Origin: Massilia sp. NR 4-1
GTDB lineage: Bacteria; Pseudomonadota; Gammaproteobacteria; Burkholderiales; Burkholderiaceae_D
NCBI RefSeq assembly: GCF_001191005.1
Contig: NZ_CP012201.1
Coordinates: 1,054,001 to 1,118,000 of the forward strand
Direction: 5' to 3'
Length of the DNA stretch: 64,000 bases
Below the pieces are notes generated by a model. That model worked only from the letters and a program-made list of their open reading frames with translations, was not told the origin of the DNA and ran no database searches. Shown piece after piece: positions 49,140-58,552 of this stretch (its first letter is position 1; every line of letters starts with the position of its first letter). Both the position numbers and the translations under genes were made by a program.

Positions 49140-51266
49140 ATGAAGCAATTAAAAGCTAAGCTTGTGGACACAACCCGGGCTGGCCTGTCGCTGTCGCTGA
49201 ATGCCAAAATCTGCGCGGCGGCGACCATACTCGTGGTGCTCAGCCTCGGTGTGACCGCCACGGTGATCGGCATCAAGAGCAGCAATACCGCGGAAGCGGA
49301 TGCCATGAACCTGGCGCGCACCGCCTCGCGCGAGGCTGCGGGCGCGTTGCAAAGCCGCATCACGACCAATCTGGCGACCGTGCGCGGCGTGGCCGACAGC
49401 ATGCGCGCCACGCGTGGCAGCAAGCAGCCGATGTCGCGCGAGCAGACCGGCGAAGTGGTGAAGGCGGCCCTGCTGTCCTCGCAGGACTTGCTGGGCGCGG
49501 CCGTGACTTGGGAACCGAATGCGCTGGACGGCAAGGATGCCGAATACGCCGGCAAGAAGCCGGAGTATGACGATACCGGCCGCTACATGCCTTACTGGAC
49601 CCGCAACGATTCCGGCGGCGTGAATGTGGAACCGATCGTGTTCTCGCCGCAGGCCGGCGCCAACGACTGGTACGACATTCCCAAGCGCAGCGGCAAAGTG
49701 TATTTCACCGAGCCTTATGTCTACCCGGTCAACGGCAAGGATGTGCTGATGGCATCCCTGGTGGCGCCGATCACGATCGACGGTAAATTCCAGGGCACGG
49801 CCAGCGCCGACTTCATGCTGACCTATCTGACCAAGATCCTGGCCGATATGAAGACCATCGACCAGGGCACGCTGGCGCTGGTGTCGAACGGCGGCCTGTA
49901 TGCCAGCCACCCGAACGCCGCCCTGATTGGCAAGAAGGCGGAAGACATTCCGGCCACCGGCCTGGAACGCATCCGCCAGGGCCAGGCTTACGAATACCAG
50001 GACGACAAGGGCGTCGTCCACATTCTGCAGCCGATCTTCCTGCATCCGGACATCGGCGCCTGGTCGGTGCAGCTGAATTTCCCGCGCAGCGTGGCAACCG
50101 CCTCGGCGCGCGAGCTGATGGGCTATACCCTGATCGTCTCGCTGCTGTGCGCCTTCGCCACCGCCGTGGCCTTGGTCGCCATCCTGTACCGCCTGACGCA
50201 GCCGCTGCGTACCCTGGGCACGGCCATGACCGGCCTGGCCAGCGGCGACGCCGACTTGAGCGCAAGGCTGGAGGTGAAGGGCAACGACGAACTGGCCGTG
50301 ATCGGCAAGGGCTTCAATGAATTCATCGGCAAGATCCACGCCGTGCTGACCGAGGTGCGCACCAGCTCCGACAGCGTGGCCGTGGCCAGCAGCGAAATCA
50401 AGCAGGGCAATGCCGACCTGTCGGCGCGCACCGAGCAGCAGGCCAGCGCGCTGGAGGAAACCGCAGCATCGATGGACGAGCTGACCTCCACCGTCAAGCA
50501 GAACGCCGACAATGCGCGCCAGGCCAACCAGCTGGCGGCGTCGGCCTCGGAGGTCGCGACCAAGGGCGGCGTGGTGGTGTCGCAGGTGGTCGATACCATG
50601 GCGTCGATCAACGATTCCTCGAAAAAGATTGTGGACATTATCAGCGTGATCGACGGCATCGCCTTCCAGACCAATATCCTGGCGCTGAACGCGGCGGTGG
50701 AAGCCGCCCGCGCCGGCGAACAGGGACGCGGCTTCGCCGTGGTGGCCTCCGAGGTGCGCAATCTGGCGCAGCGCAGCGCCGCGGCCGCCAAGGAAATCAA
50801 GGAACTGATCGGCGATTCGGTCAGCAAGGTGGAAGCGGGCAGCCAGCTGGTGGTGAGCGCCGGCAGCACGATGGATGAAGTGGTGTCCAGCGTGCGCCGC
50901 GTCAGCGACATCGTGGGCGAGATCGCCGCCGCCAGCGTTGAACAGAGCACCGGCATCAGCCAGGTCAACCAGGCCATCACCCAGATGGACAGCGTGACCC
51001 AGCAGAATGCGGCCCTGGTCGAGGAAGCGGCAGCGGCGGCGGAAAGCCTGCAGGACCAGGCGGCCAAGCTGGTATCGCTGGTGAGCGCGTTCAAGATGGA
51101 CAGCGGCATTGCGCCGCCGGCCATGCGGCGCGCGGCTGCGCCAAGGGCCGTGGTGCCTGCGGCCAAGCCGGCGCCGGCCCGCAAGGCGCCAGCGCCAGCG
51201 CCTAAACCGGCAGCGGCATCCAAACCGGCTTCGGTCAGCGGCGAAGACGGCTGGGAAGAGTTCTAA
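49140..51266 (+). CDS. Methyl-accepting chemotaxis protein with dCache-type sensor
   Basis: 708 residues. Membrane helix 1 is at about 23-48, then a periplasmic dCache-like sensor (about 50-320), membrane helix 2 at about 328-352, HAMP, and a signalling hairpin with the invariant tip GIAFQTNILALNAAVEAARA. After a Pro/Ala-rich linker the chain ends in DGWEEF, an aromatic pentapeptide (xWxxF) like the CheR/CheB tethers of high-abundance chemoreceptors. It should control swimming toward or away from a periplasmic ligand, perhaps one passing the TorF porin encoded immediately upstream. Confidence 0.93.
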   Translation: MKQLKAKLVDTTRAGLSLSLNAKICAAATILVVLSLGVTATVIGIKSSNTAEADAMNLARTASREAAGALQSRITTNLATVRGVADSMRATRGSKQPMSREQTGEVVKAALLSSQDLLGAAVTWEPNALDGKDAEYAGKKPEYDDTGRYMPYWTRNDSGGVNVEPIVFSPQAGANDWYDIPKRSGKVYFTEPYVYPVNGKDVLMASLVAPITIDGKFQGTASADFMLTYLTKILADMKTIDQGTLALVSNGGLYASHPNAALIGKKAEDIPATGLERIRQGQAYEYQDDKGVVHILQPIFLHPDIGAWSVQLNFPRSVATASARELMGYTLIVSLLCAFATAVALVAILYRLTQPLRTLGTAMTGLASGDADLSARLEVKGNDELAVIGKGFNEFIGKIHAVLTEVRTSSDSVAVASSEIKQGNADLSARTEQQASALEETAASMDELTSTVKQNADNARQANQLAASASEVATKGGVVVSQVVDTMASINDSSKKIVDIISVIDGIAFQTNILALNAAVEAARAGEQGRGFAVVASEVRNLAQRSAAAAKEIKELIGDSVSKVEAGSQLVVSAGSTMDEVVSSVRRVSDIVGEIAAASVEQSTGISQVNQAITQMDSVTQQNAALVEEAAAAAESLQDQAAKLVSLVSAFKMDSGIAPPAMRRAAAPRAVVPAAKPAPARKAPAPAPKPAAASKPASVSGEDGWEEF

Positions 51267-52183
51267 TCGAAGTGGGTGGCGGACTGCGTCCTGCAGTCCG
51301 CCCGCCGTTCTTTGCCTCTCGGCCCGTCGGTTGCGGAGGTCCGCCACGGCGGCATCGGCCGCCCCTGGCCATTTCTGAGTGCTTCGCCGCGCCGTTTGCG
51401 CGGCGTTCCGGTACCGCTGGATGGACCTGGCGTGCCGGGTGTACTGGCGATGGCGCGGTTCAATTTTTCCATCAAACCCTCCGGCACATTGCTGCTGCAA
51501 ACGATGTGGCGCGGCAGGCCGGCCGGCATATCGGGGTATTCCAGCATGACCAGGGTCTGCGCCAGCGGATCGCGCTCCTTGAAGAAGGTCCAATCGGCGC
51601 GGTCCACAATCACATACGTGGCGCGGCCTGCGGCCAGCATGCGCAGCATCGAGGGCGTGTCCACGGTACGCCGCATGATCTGGTTGGCGCTGCGCGCCAT
51701 CATCGCGTCCAGTTCCGGGCCGTAGGATACGCCGTCGATCACCCCTAGCGTGAGTTCCTTGTCAGCCAGCAGTTCGGGCAGGGTGGCATGTGCCTTGATC
51801 TCGTCCTGATTGCGCGTGGCGGTCAGTACGATATGGGTCTGGTCCATGTGGAAGGGCTGGCTGAACTGCGCCACCGCCTCGCGCTCGGGCAGGCGATACC
51901 AGCTCACCGAGCAGTAATTCGGTTCGCCATGCGCCAGATTGTTCCAGATGCGCCGCTGCGGCTCGTTCACAAAACGGGTTGAAATTCCTGCTTCGCTGAA
52001 GATGGCTTGCGCGCGCAGCAGCAGCAAGCCTTTCAGTTCGCCGTTCTCAGCATAGTGATACGGTGGTTTCAAGCGCCATGCGACCGTGATGGTGGGCATG
52101 GGCTGGGCCGCGGCCATGCAACAGCTCAAGCCGGCGAACAGGGCCAGCAGAGCGGGTTTCAAGCGTGCGGTGCGGATATTCAT
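51263..52183 (-). CDS. Periplasmic amino-acid-type solute-binding protein (family 3) with an aberrant tail
   Basis: 306 residues from ATG 52183; upstream in-frame starts lack a signal. The signal peptide ends near MAAAQP. The body resembles family 3 binding proteins (TITVAWRLKPPYHY, GELKGLLLLRAQAIF, LGVIDGVSYGPELD, YPDMPAGLPRHIVCS). After LNRAIAST the last 55 or so residues are Pro/Arg-rich and unlike the family. They overlap the terminator hairpin and the chemoreceptor stop. Another frame gives a more protein-like continuation (SIQRYRNAAQ), so a frameshift near 51430 is possible. No transporter genes are adjacent. Confidence 0.72.
   Translation of the reverse strand: MNIRTARLKPALLALFAGLSCCMAAAQPMPTITVAWRLKPPYHYAENGELKGLLLLRAQAIFSEAGISTRFVNEPQRRIWNNLAHGEPNYCSVSWYRLPEREAVAQFSQPFHMDQTHIVLTATRNQDEIKAHATLPELLADKELTLGVIDGVSYGPELDAMMARSANQIMRRTVDTPSMLRMLAAGRATYVIVDRADWTFFKERDPLAQTLVMLEYPDMPAGLPRHIVCSSNVPEGLMEKLNRAIASTPGTPGPSSGTGTPRKRRGEALRNGQGRPMPPWRTSATDGPRGKERRADCRTQSATHFD
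51278..51302 (+). terminator. Hairpin terminator after the chemoreceptor gene
   Basis: Perfect 10-bp stem GGCGGACTGC / GCAGTCCGCC (51278-51287 and 51293-51302), loop GTCCT. Only a weak T-rich tail follows on the plus strand (GTTCTTTG). It lies inside the predicted 3' end of the convergent minus-strand ORF, so it may serve both genes. Confidence 0.7.
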
Positions 52184-52325
52184 AGGTTGACGATTATAAG
52201 CATGTATTGCCAAAACATCAGTATTGCCGACGGTCTACATAGGAAAAAAAGTTTGAATCCAGCCGCATCCCTGCTGCGTATAAGGAAGGGCAGCACCTTC
52301 CCGTTCAAACAAGCAGGAGGATCAG

Positions 52326-53828
52326 ATGGAAAATATCATCAAATACCCATTGCGTGTCGCGCTGGCGGCCGGCATGCTGGCCGGGCTGGGGGCGGCGCCG
52401 GTCCTGGCGTCCAGCCACCGAGAAGCTCCCTTCATTACCCGCATTCCCAAGGCCGACGCCACGGATTTTTACATGTTCCGCAGCTATGAGCCGGGGCGCG
52501 AAAAGTTCGTGACGCTGGTTGCGAATTATCTTCCTTTGCAGGATGCCTACGGTGGCCCGAATTACTTCCAGCTTGACCCGGATGCGCTCTATGAAATCCA
52601 TATCGATAACAATGGCGATGCGAAGGAGGACATCAGTTTCCAGTTCCGCTTCACGAATACTGTGAAGAATGCGCAGTTCACGGTGGGCGGCAAGAAAGTG
52701 CCCATCCCGCTGATCATTAACGGCGGTCCGATCAACGACGTGAATCCGCCCGGCCTGAATGTGCGCGAGACGTATTCGGTGACGGTGGTGCGGGGCGACC
52801 GGCGCGGCGGCGCGCGCGCGGCGCTCAGCAATGCAGGCAACGGCAGCGTGGTGTTCGATAAGCCGGTGGACAATATTGGCAACAAGGCCATTCCCGATTA
52901 CGCGGGCTATGCAGGGCGCCATATCTACAGCGTGAAGATTCCCGGCTGCGAAACGCCGGGGCGCATGTTCGTCGGCCAGCGCAAGGATTCCTTCGCCGTC
53001 AACCTGGGCGAGACGTTTGACCTCGTCAACTACAAGGCGCCGGCGGTGGAATTCCTGCCCAATGCCGAGAAGAATGCGCGCGACGATCTGGCCGACAAGA
53101 ATGTCACGACGATCGCGCTGGAGGTTGCCGCCGCCTGCCTGACTGCGCCGGGTTCGGCCGACCCTGTGATCGGCGGCTGGACCACGGCCAGCCTGCGCCA
53201 GGGACGGCTGTTGAACCCCGTACCCGGCGATGCCGTCGGCGCCTCGAAGGAGGGTGGCGCATGGACCCAGGTCTCGCGCCTTGGCATGCCGCTGGTGAAC
53301 GAGCTGGTGATCGGTTTGAAGGACAAGGACCGCTTCAATCACAGCAAACCGGCCGCCGATGGCCAGTTCGCCACCTATGTGACGAATCCCACGCTGCCGG
53401 CCCTGGTCGAGGTCTTGTTCGGCAATGCCGGCGCCAAAGCGCCCACCAATTTCCCGCGCAATGATCTGGTGGCCACCTTCCTCACCGGGGTGAAAGGCTT
53501 GAACCAGCCGGCGAACGTGAAAGCGTCCGAGATGCTGCGCCTGAACACAGCGATTGCGCCGGTGGCGATGGGGGCGCAGAAGCGTCTGGGCGTGATCGAT
53601 GGCGACAACGCGGGCTTTCCCAACGGCCGCCGGCCTGGCGACGACGTGGTCGACATCGAACTGCGTGTCGCCATGGGCAAGCTGTGTACCTTGAACCTGG
53701 GCTGCGCACCGGCCGACGCACCGGCCGGCGCCATTCGCTTTACCGATGGAGCGTATCTGGACGACAGCTTCTTTACCGCGTCCTTCCCTTATCTGAAAAC
53801 GCCGATTCCCGGCTCACCCCAGCAATAA
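52326..53828 (+). CDS. DUF4331 family secreted protein
   Basis: 500 residues with a signal peptide (AAGMLAGLGAAPVLA). The mature start SSHREAPFITRIPKADATDF is the hallmark of DUF4331 proteins. Further family blocks are NYLPLQDAYGGPNYF, YEIHIDNNGDAKED (Asp-rich, possibly Ca-binding) and FPNGRRPGDDVVDIELRV. Function unknown; members are periplasmic or extracellular and are often encoded with HupE/UreJ and TPR proteins, as here. AGGAGG at 52315-52320 defines the start. It is the first gene of a five-gene operon that runs to 58542. Confidence 0.88.
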   Translation: MENIIKYPLRVALAAGMLAGLGAAPVLASSHREAPFITRIPKADATDFYMFRSYEPGREKFVTLVANYLPLQDAYGGPNYFQLDPDALYEIHIDNNGDAKEDISFQFRFTNTVKNAQFTVGGKKVPIPLIINGGPINDVNPPGLNVRETYSVTVVRGDRRGGARAALSNAGNGSVVFDKPVDNIGNKAIPDYAGYAGRHIYSVKIPGCETPGRMFVGQRKDSFAVNLGETFDLVNYKAPAVEFLPNAEKNARDDLADKNVTTIALEVAAACLTAPGSADPVIGGWTTASLRQGRLLNPVPGDAVGASKEGGAWTQVSRLGMPLVNELVIGLKDKDRFNHSKPAADGQFATYVTNPTLPALVEVLFGNAGAKAPTNFPRNDLVATFLTGVKGLNQPANVKASEMLRLNTAIAPVAMGAQKRLGVIDGDNAGFPNGRRPGDDVVDIELRVAMGKLCTLNLGCAPADAPAGAIRFTDGAYLDDSFFTASFPYLKTPIPGSPQQ

Positions 53829-53838
53829 GGAGAAGATC

Positions 53839-54072
53839 ATGAGACGACTGATCCTGAGCGCAGCCTTGCTGCTGAGCGCTTGCGGCGGCGGTGGAAACAG
53901 CGGCTATGGCGGCGGCGCCGAGCCGCCCGCACCGCCGCCTGCCGCCATGGCCGATGCCTTCCTGTCGGCGGTACAGGCCAAAGCTGGCATGAGCAGCGAG
54001 GAGAGCGAACCGGCCGAGCTGGATGCGCTGGCTGCCACCATGCCGGAAGATTCGGAGCCGGCACCGCTGTAA
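53839..54072 (+). CDS. Small lipoprotein, unknown function
   Basis: 77 residues. The lipobox LLLSAC (Cys16) is followed by a Gly-rich then Pro-rich stretch and an acidic C-terminal half (SSEESEPAELDAL). It starts 10 nt after DUF4331 with AAGGAGAAG at 53827-53835 and is therefore in the same operon. It has the look of a small lipoprotein accessory of the DUF4331 system; no family was recognised. Confidence 0.7.
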   Translation: MRRLILSAALLLSACGGGGNSGYGGGAEPPAPPPAAMADAFLSAVQAKAGMSSEESEPAELDALAATMPEDSEPAPL

Positions 54073-54138
54073 GAGTCTGCCGCCACGGCCGGTCCGGTCC
54101 TGCCGTTCGTGGCGGCCATGGTCAAGGAGAGCGGAATC

Positions 54139-55338
54139 ATGAAAGCCTTTGCTATCCCTGTTATATCCATGCTGGTCTGGATGGCTTGGACGGCGCCGGC
54201 GGGCGCCAGCCCCCGCATACCGCGCGATGCTGCCGAAGTGCTGGAGACGCTGCCGCGTCAGGTCGATGGGCAGGCGCAGGAACTGCAGCGCATGCGCACC
54301 GCGCTGAGTTCCGCGCCGCATCGGCTGCAGCTTGCCACGGCATTGGCGCGGCGCTATATCGAAGCGGGGCGGCGGGAAAGCGATCCGCGCTACTTCGGCC
54401 ATGCGCAGGCCGTGCTGCAACCCTGGTGGAACCAGACCGCTCCCCCGGCCGAAGTGCGCCTGCTGCGAGCCACGCTGCTGCAGAACAGCCACCGCTTCGC
54501 CGAAGCCCAGGCCGACCTGGCTGCGCTGACGGAACAGAACCCGGGCGATGCGCAGGCCTGGCTGATCCGCTCCACCGTGCATGTGGTGCAAGGCCAGTAC
54601 GCCGAGGCCAAGACCGCCTGCGCCAGGCTATCGCTGCTGGCTAGTCCCCTGGTCAGCGCGGCTTGCATCGCCAATGCCGCAGGTTTGAGCGGGAATCTGG
54701 CGCAAAGCGAGGGACTGTTGCGGACAGTATTGGCCCGCTATCCTGACGAAGCCGCCGGGCTGCGTGCTTGGGCGAAAACCCTGCTGGCCGAAATGGCGGC
54801 GCGGCGTGGCGATGCCGCTGTTGCGGAACAAAGCTTCCGCAGCGCGCTGGACGCGGACCCGCGCGACAGCTATCTGCTGGGTGCATACGCCGATTTTCTG
54901 CTCGATCAGAATCGTGCGGACGAGGTTATCGGCCTGTTGCGCATGCATGGCCGCGCCGACGCGCTGCTGCTGCGTTATGCGCTGGCGCTGCGCCAATCCG
55001 GTAAGGACGCTGTCGCCCTGGTCGCCGCCAGCAGTGAGCTGCAGGCGCGTTTTCAGGCGGCAGCCATGCGCGGCGACACGGTTCATCGGCGGGAAGAGGC
55101 GCGCTACGCCTTGCATCTGCGCGGTGACGGTAAAACAGCCCTGGGCCTGGCGCTGGCGAACTGGCAGGTGCAGAAGGAGGTGGCCGATGCCCGCATCCTG
55201 CTTGAAGCGGCATTGGCAGCGAACGAAGTGCAGGCTGCCATTCCTGCCTCGCGCTGGATCAGGGCGGCGGGAATGGAGGACCGTGCGCTTGCCATGTTGC
55301 TCGGCAAGCTCGACGCCAGAGTTCGGAGGGCGTCATGA
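54139..55338 (+). CDS. Secreted TPR-repeat protein
   Basis: 399 residues from ATG 54139 (AAGGAGA at 54124-54130). The signal peptide ends near TAPAGA. The remainder is helical with at least four TPR-like pairs, for example LRATLLQNSHRFAEAQADLA, WLIRSTVHVVQGQYAEAKTA and FRSALDADPRDSYLLGAYAD. It is expected to be a periplasmic scaffold for the DUF4331/HupE system. The 3' end overlaps the hupE-like start by 4 nt (ATGA at 55335-55338). Confidence 0.82.
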   Translation: MKAFAIPVISMLVWMAWTAPAGASPRIPRDAAEVLETLPRQVDGQAQELQRMRTALSSAPHRLQLATALARRYIEAGRRESDPRYFGHAQAVLQPWWNQTAPPAEVRLLRATLLQNSHRFAEAQADLAALTEQNPGDAQAWLIRSTVHVVQGQYAEAKTACARLSLLASPLVSAACIANAAGLSGNLAQSEGLLRTVLARYPDEAAGLRAWAKTLLAEMAARRGDAAVAEQSFRSALDADPRDSYLLGAYADFLLDQNRADEVIGLLRMHGRADALLLRYALALRQSGKDAVALVAASSELQARFQAAAMRGDTVHRREEARYALHLRGDGKTALGLALANWQVQKEVADARILLEAALAANEVQAAIPASRWIRAAGMEDRALAMLLGKLDARVRRAS

Positions 55339-56510
55339 TGCGCCGCCTGCAATGCATGCTGCTATCGCTCCTGCTGCTGCCGATGTCCGCTGCCTTCGCC
55401 CATAAACCGAGCGACAGTTATCTGAGTCTTGATCTGGCAGGCCGGCAAATCGAGGGACAATGGGATATTGCCTTGCGCGATCTGGATTTCGCCCTTGGCC
55501 TGGACAGCGATGGCGACGGCCGCCTGACCTGGGGCGAAGTGCGCAGCCAGCATGGCCGGATTGCGGCATACGCGCTGTCGCGGCTGAGCATCTCCGACGG
55601 CGCTCAGCCTGCTGCTACGGCCCCAGTCCGCAGCAGCAGCGGCCTGTGCGCTATCGGCGTTATCGAGCAATTGATCGACCGCCATACCGATGGCGCATAC
55701 GCGGTGCTGCGCTTTCATGGCGAATGCGCCACTGCGCCAGAGCGGTTGGCAGTGGCGTACCGGCTGTTTGCAGATACCGATGCGCAGCACAAAGGCTTGT
55801 TGCGTATCCGTCAGGGCGCAAGCGTGCAAACCGCCATCTTAGGCGTCGACCACCCGCAGCAGGTGCTGCACCTGGACGGCGGCGCCACTTCGCGCTGGCG
55901 CGGCTTCTTCGACTATATGGCGTTGGGCGTCCGGCATATCTGGGCGGGATTCGACCATATTCTGTTCCTGATTTCCCTGCTGCTGCCCGCCGTGCTGATT
56001 TGGGGCGATCATGGCTGGCGCCAGACCGGTAGCCTGCGCGCCGCCGCCATCGAGGTCTGTAAGGTCGTAACGGCCTTCACCCTGGCGCATTCGTTGACGC
56101 TCAGCCTTTCCGCACTGGAGCTGGTGTCCCTGCCATCGCGCTTGGTGGAGGCAGCGATTGCCGCATCGGTGATTGTCGCGGCGCTGAACAATCTCGTTCC
56201 CTTCATGCTGCGCAAGCGCTGGGTGGCCGCTTTCGGTTTTGGCCTTATCCACGGTTTTGGCTTTGCCAGTGTTCTGGCGGGACTGGGACTGCCCGCAGGA
56301 GCAATGCTGCTGTCGCTGGCCGGTTTCAACCTGGGCGTGGAATTGGGACAGCTGGCAATTGTCGCTATTTTCCTGCCGCTGGCGTATGCCTTGCGGGCCA
56401 CCTGGTTTTATCAGCGCCCGGTGCTGCAAGGCGGCTCGGCCGCCATCGCGCTGCTGGCCGGAATCTGGCTGCTGGAACGCGCCCTGGATATGAAACTGAC
56501 CGGAATCTGA
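55335..56510 (+). CDS. HupE/UreJ family membrane protein with an extracytoplasmic EF-hand-like loop
   Basis: 391 residues. A signal peptide (LLLPMSAAFA) and a roughly 170-residue periplasmic domain precede about seven transmembrane helices carrying the family motif (GVRHIWAGFDHILFL, FGLIHGFGFASVL). HupE/UreJ proteins are nickel or cobalt permeases or accessory proteins. The periplasmic part contains DSDGDGRLTWGE (about residues 57-68), an EF-hand-like Ca-binding loop. It overlaps the TPR gene by 4 nt and lies 10 nt before the TonB receptor gene, which suggests a metal-related uptake function for the whole operon. Confidence 0.85.
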   Translation: MMRRLQCMLLSLLLLPMSAAFAHKPSDSYLSLDLAGRQIEGQWDIALRDLDFALGLDSDGDGRLTWGEVRSQHGRIAAYALSRLSISDGAQPAATAPVRSSSGLCAIGVIEQLIDRHTDGAYAVLRFHGECATAPERLAVAYRLFADTDAQHKGLLRIRQGASVQTAILGVDHPQQVLHLDGGATSRWRGFFDYMALGVRHIWAGFDHILFLISLLLPAVLIWGDHGWRQTGSLRAAAIEVCKVVTAFTLAHSLTLSLSALELVSLPSRLVEAAIAASVIVAALNNLVPFMLRKRWVAAFGFGLIHGFGFASVLAGLGLPAGAMLLSLAGFNLGVELGQLAIVAIFLPLAYALRATWFYQRPVLQGGSAAIALLAGIWLLERALDMKLTGI

Positions 56511-56520
56511 GGTGTGCCCC

Positions 56521-58542
56521 ATGAATCCTGCCGTCCTTCGCGCCTGTGGTGTGGCCGCTGCAAGTGCTTGCATCGGCGCAGCGTGCGCCGATGAAACGCC
56601 GCTGGTAGTGCAGGTGGTCGGCCACTATAACCAATCTGTCGGCAGTTTGGATGCGGCCAGCGAAGGATCGGTACGCTCCACTTTGATCGAAAACCGCCCA
56701 GTCCTGCGTGTCGGCGAACTGCTGGAATTTGTGCCGGGCATGATCGTTACCCAGCATAGCGGCGACGGCAAGGCCAACCAATACTTCCTGCGAGGCTTCA
56801 ATCTGGATCACGGCACCGACTTTGCCACCTATGTGGACGGCATGCCGGTGAATATGCGCTCCCATGCGCACGGCCAGGGATACTCGGATTTGAACTTTCT
56901 GATCCCCGAGCTGGCGCAGCGCATCGATTATCGCAAAGGGCCATATTTTGCCGACGAAGGCGATTTCGCTTCGGCCGGCGCGGCGCATATTCACCTTGCA
57001 TCGAAGCTGGAGCAGGGCAGCGCCAATGTGTCGCTCGGCAGCCAAGGCTATCGCCGCCTGCTGCTGGCGGATTCCCTGACTGCCGTGGATGGAACGCTGC
57101 TGTACGGCCTGGAGCTGGGCCGCAACGACGGGCCTTGGGAAACGCCGGAGCAAGTGCGCAAATACAGCGCCATGCTGCGCTATAGCCAGGGCAGCCACGA
57201 CGACGGCTTCAATTTGACCGCCATGGCTTACCGTAACCGTTGGAACGCGACCGACCAGATTCCGCTGCGCGCGGTGCAGTCGGGCCGTATTGGCCGCTTC
57301 GGTAGCATCGACGCCAGCGATGGCGGCGCCAGCTCGCGCTACAGCCTTTCTTATGCCATGCGCAAGCGTAACGGAGAACGCTTGGTGGAGGTGGAGGGCT
57401 ACGCGATCCGTTCCAGTCTGGACCTGTTCAGCAATTTCAGCTATGCGCTGGCCCATCCCGCCGTGGGCGACCAGTTTACCCAAAGCGAAAAACGCACCAC
57501 GGTTGGGGGCAATGCCGGCGTGGCGTGGCAAGATGCCGTGGGAAGCGTCGAGACGCGCCACCGCGTAGGAGTGCAACTGCGCTACGACCGCATTGCGCCC
57601 ATTGGGCTTTACGAAAGCGTGATGCGGCAGCGGACAGCGGTGCTGCGCGAGGATCGCGTGCGGGAAGCCAGCGCGGGTTTCTATTATGAGAACAGCTCAC
57701 AACTGCTGCCGTCGCTGCGCAGCGTCGCAGGCCTGCGCTATGACCTCTACCGTTTCAACGTCAATGGTGCTCAAGTCAGCGCCTCCAAGGTCTCCCCCAA
57801 ACTGTCGCTGATCCTTGGGCCGTGGAAGAAGACCGAATTCTTCCTCAATTACGGACGCGGCTTTCACAGCAACGATGCGCGCGGCATAGTCGGCGCGGCG
57901 GCCGGCGAAGAGAGCGGCAAGGTGGCCGCACTGGCCGGAACGCGGGGCATGGAACTGGGTGCCCGCAGCGAGCCGCTGCCTGGTTTGCACAGCTCGCTGG
58001 CGCTGTGGCGCCTCGATTTAAGCTCGGAGCTGGTCTATCTCGGCGATGCGGGCCAAACGGAAGCCAGCCGCCGCAGCCGCCGTCAAGGCATTGAGTGGAA
58101 CAATCACTACATCGTCTCGCCATGGCTGCAATTCGATCTGGACCTGGCCGCCTCGCGCGCCCGCTACACGGAGGGCGATGGCGCTGCCAGTTTTGTTCCG
58201 GGGGCGGTCAATCGGGTGGCGTCCTTCGGCGTGACATTGGATGGCCGCAATGGCTGGCGGGGCAGCTTCAACCTGCGCCACTTCGGTCCGCGTCCTCTGA
58301 CGGAAGACAATAGCGCGCGTTCGGCCGCCACAACGCTGGCCAGCGCCCGCCTCGCCTGGCGTATCGACAGCCGCAGCAGCCTGTCCTTCGATGTCTTCAA
58401 TGTGTTCGACAAGCGCGCCAGCGACATCGACTATTTTTACCAATCGCGTCTTCCTGGCGAGGCGGCCGAAGGCGTCAGCGATATCCACTTTCATCCGGTC
58501 GAGCCGCGCTCCTTCCGCCTGACGCTGACGCGCCGCTTTTGA
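56521..58542 (+). CDS. TonB-dependent outer-membrane receptor
   Basis: 673 residues from ATG 56521 (GAGGTG about 6 nt upstream), although a GTG at 56512 is possible. The signal peptide ends near GAACA. Plug-domain features are RVGELLEFVPGMIVTQHSG, QYFLRGFNLDHGTDFATYVD and IDYRKGPYFADEGDF. The barrel follows and ends in the typical RRF terminus. The His-rich segment MRSHAHGQGYSD in the plug is a possible metal contact. As the last gene of the DUF4331 operon it presumably imports the substrate of the system; the HupE-like neighbour hints at a metal or metal chelate. Confidence 0.88.
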   Translation: MNPAVLRACGVAAASACIGAACADETPLVVQVVGHYNQSVGSLDAASEGSVRSTLIENRPVLRVGELLEFVPGMIVTQHSGDGKANQYFLRGFNLDHGTDFATYVDGMPVNMRSHAHGQGYSDLNFLIPELAQRIDYRKGPYFADEGDFASAGAAHIHLASKLEQGSANVSLGSQGYRRLLLADSLTAVDGTLLYGLELGRNDGPWETPEQVRKYSAMLRYSQGSHDDGFNLTAMAYRNRWNATDQIPLRAVQSGRIGRFGSIDASDGGASSRYSLSYAMRKRNGERLVEVEGYAIRSSLDLFSNFSYALAHPAVGDQFTQSEKRTTVGGNAGVAWQDAVGSVETRHRVGVQLRYDRIAPIGLYESVMRQRTAVLREDRVREASAGFYYENSSQLLPSLRSVAGLRYDLYRFNVNGAQVSASKVSPKLSLILGPWKKTEFFLNYGRGFHSNDARGIVGAAAGEESGKVAALAGTRGMELGARSEPLPGLHSSLALWRLDLSSELVYLGDAGQTEASRRSRRQGIEWNNHYIVSPWLQFDLDLAASRARYTEGDGAASFVPGAVNRVASFGVTLDGRNGWRGSFNLRHFGPRPLTEDNSARSAATTLASARLAWRIDSRSSLSFDVFNVFDKRASDIDYFYQSRLPGEAAEGVSDIHFHPVEPRSFRLTLTRRF

Positions 58543-58552
58543 GGCAGGCCGG

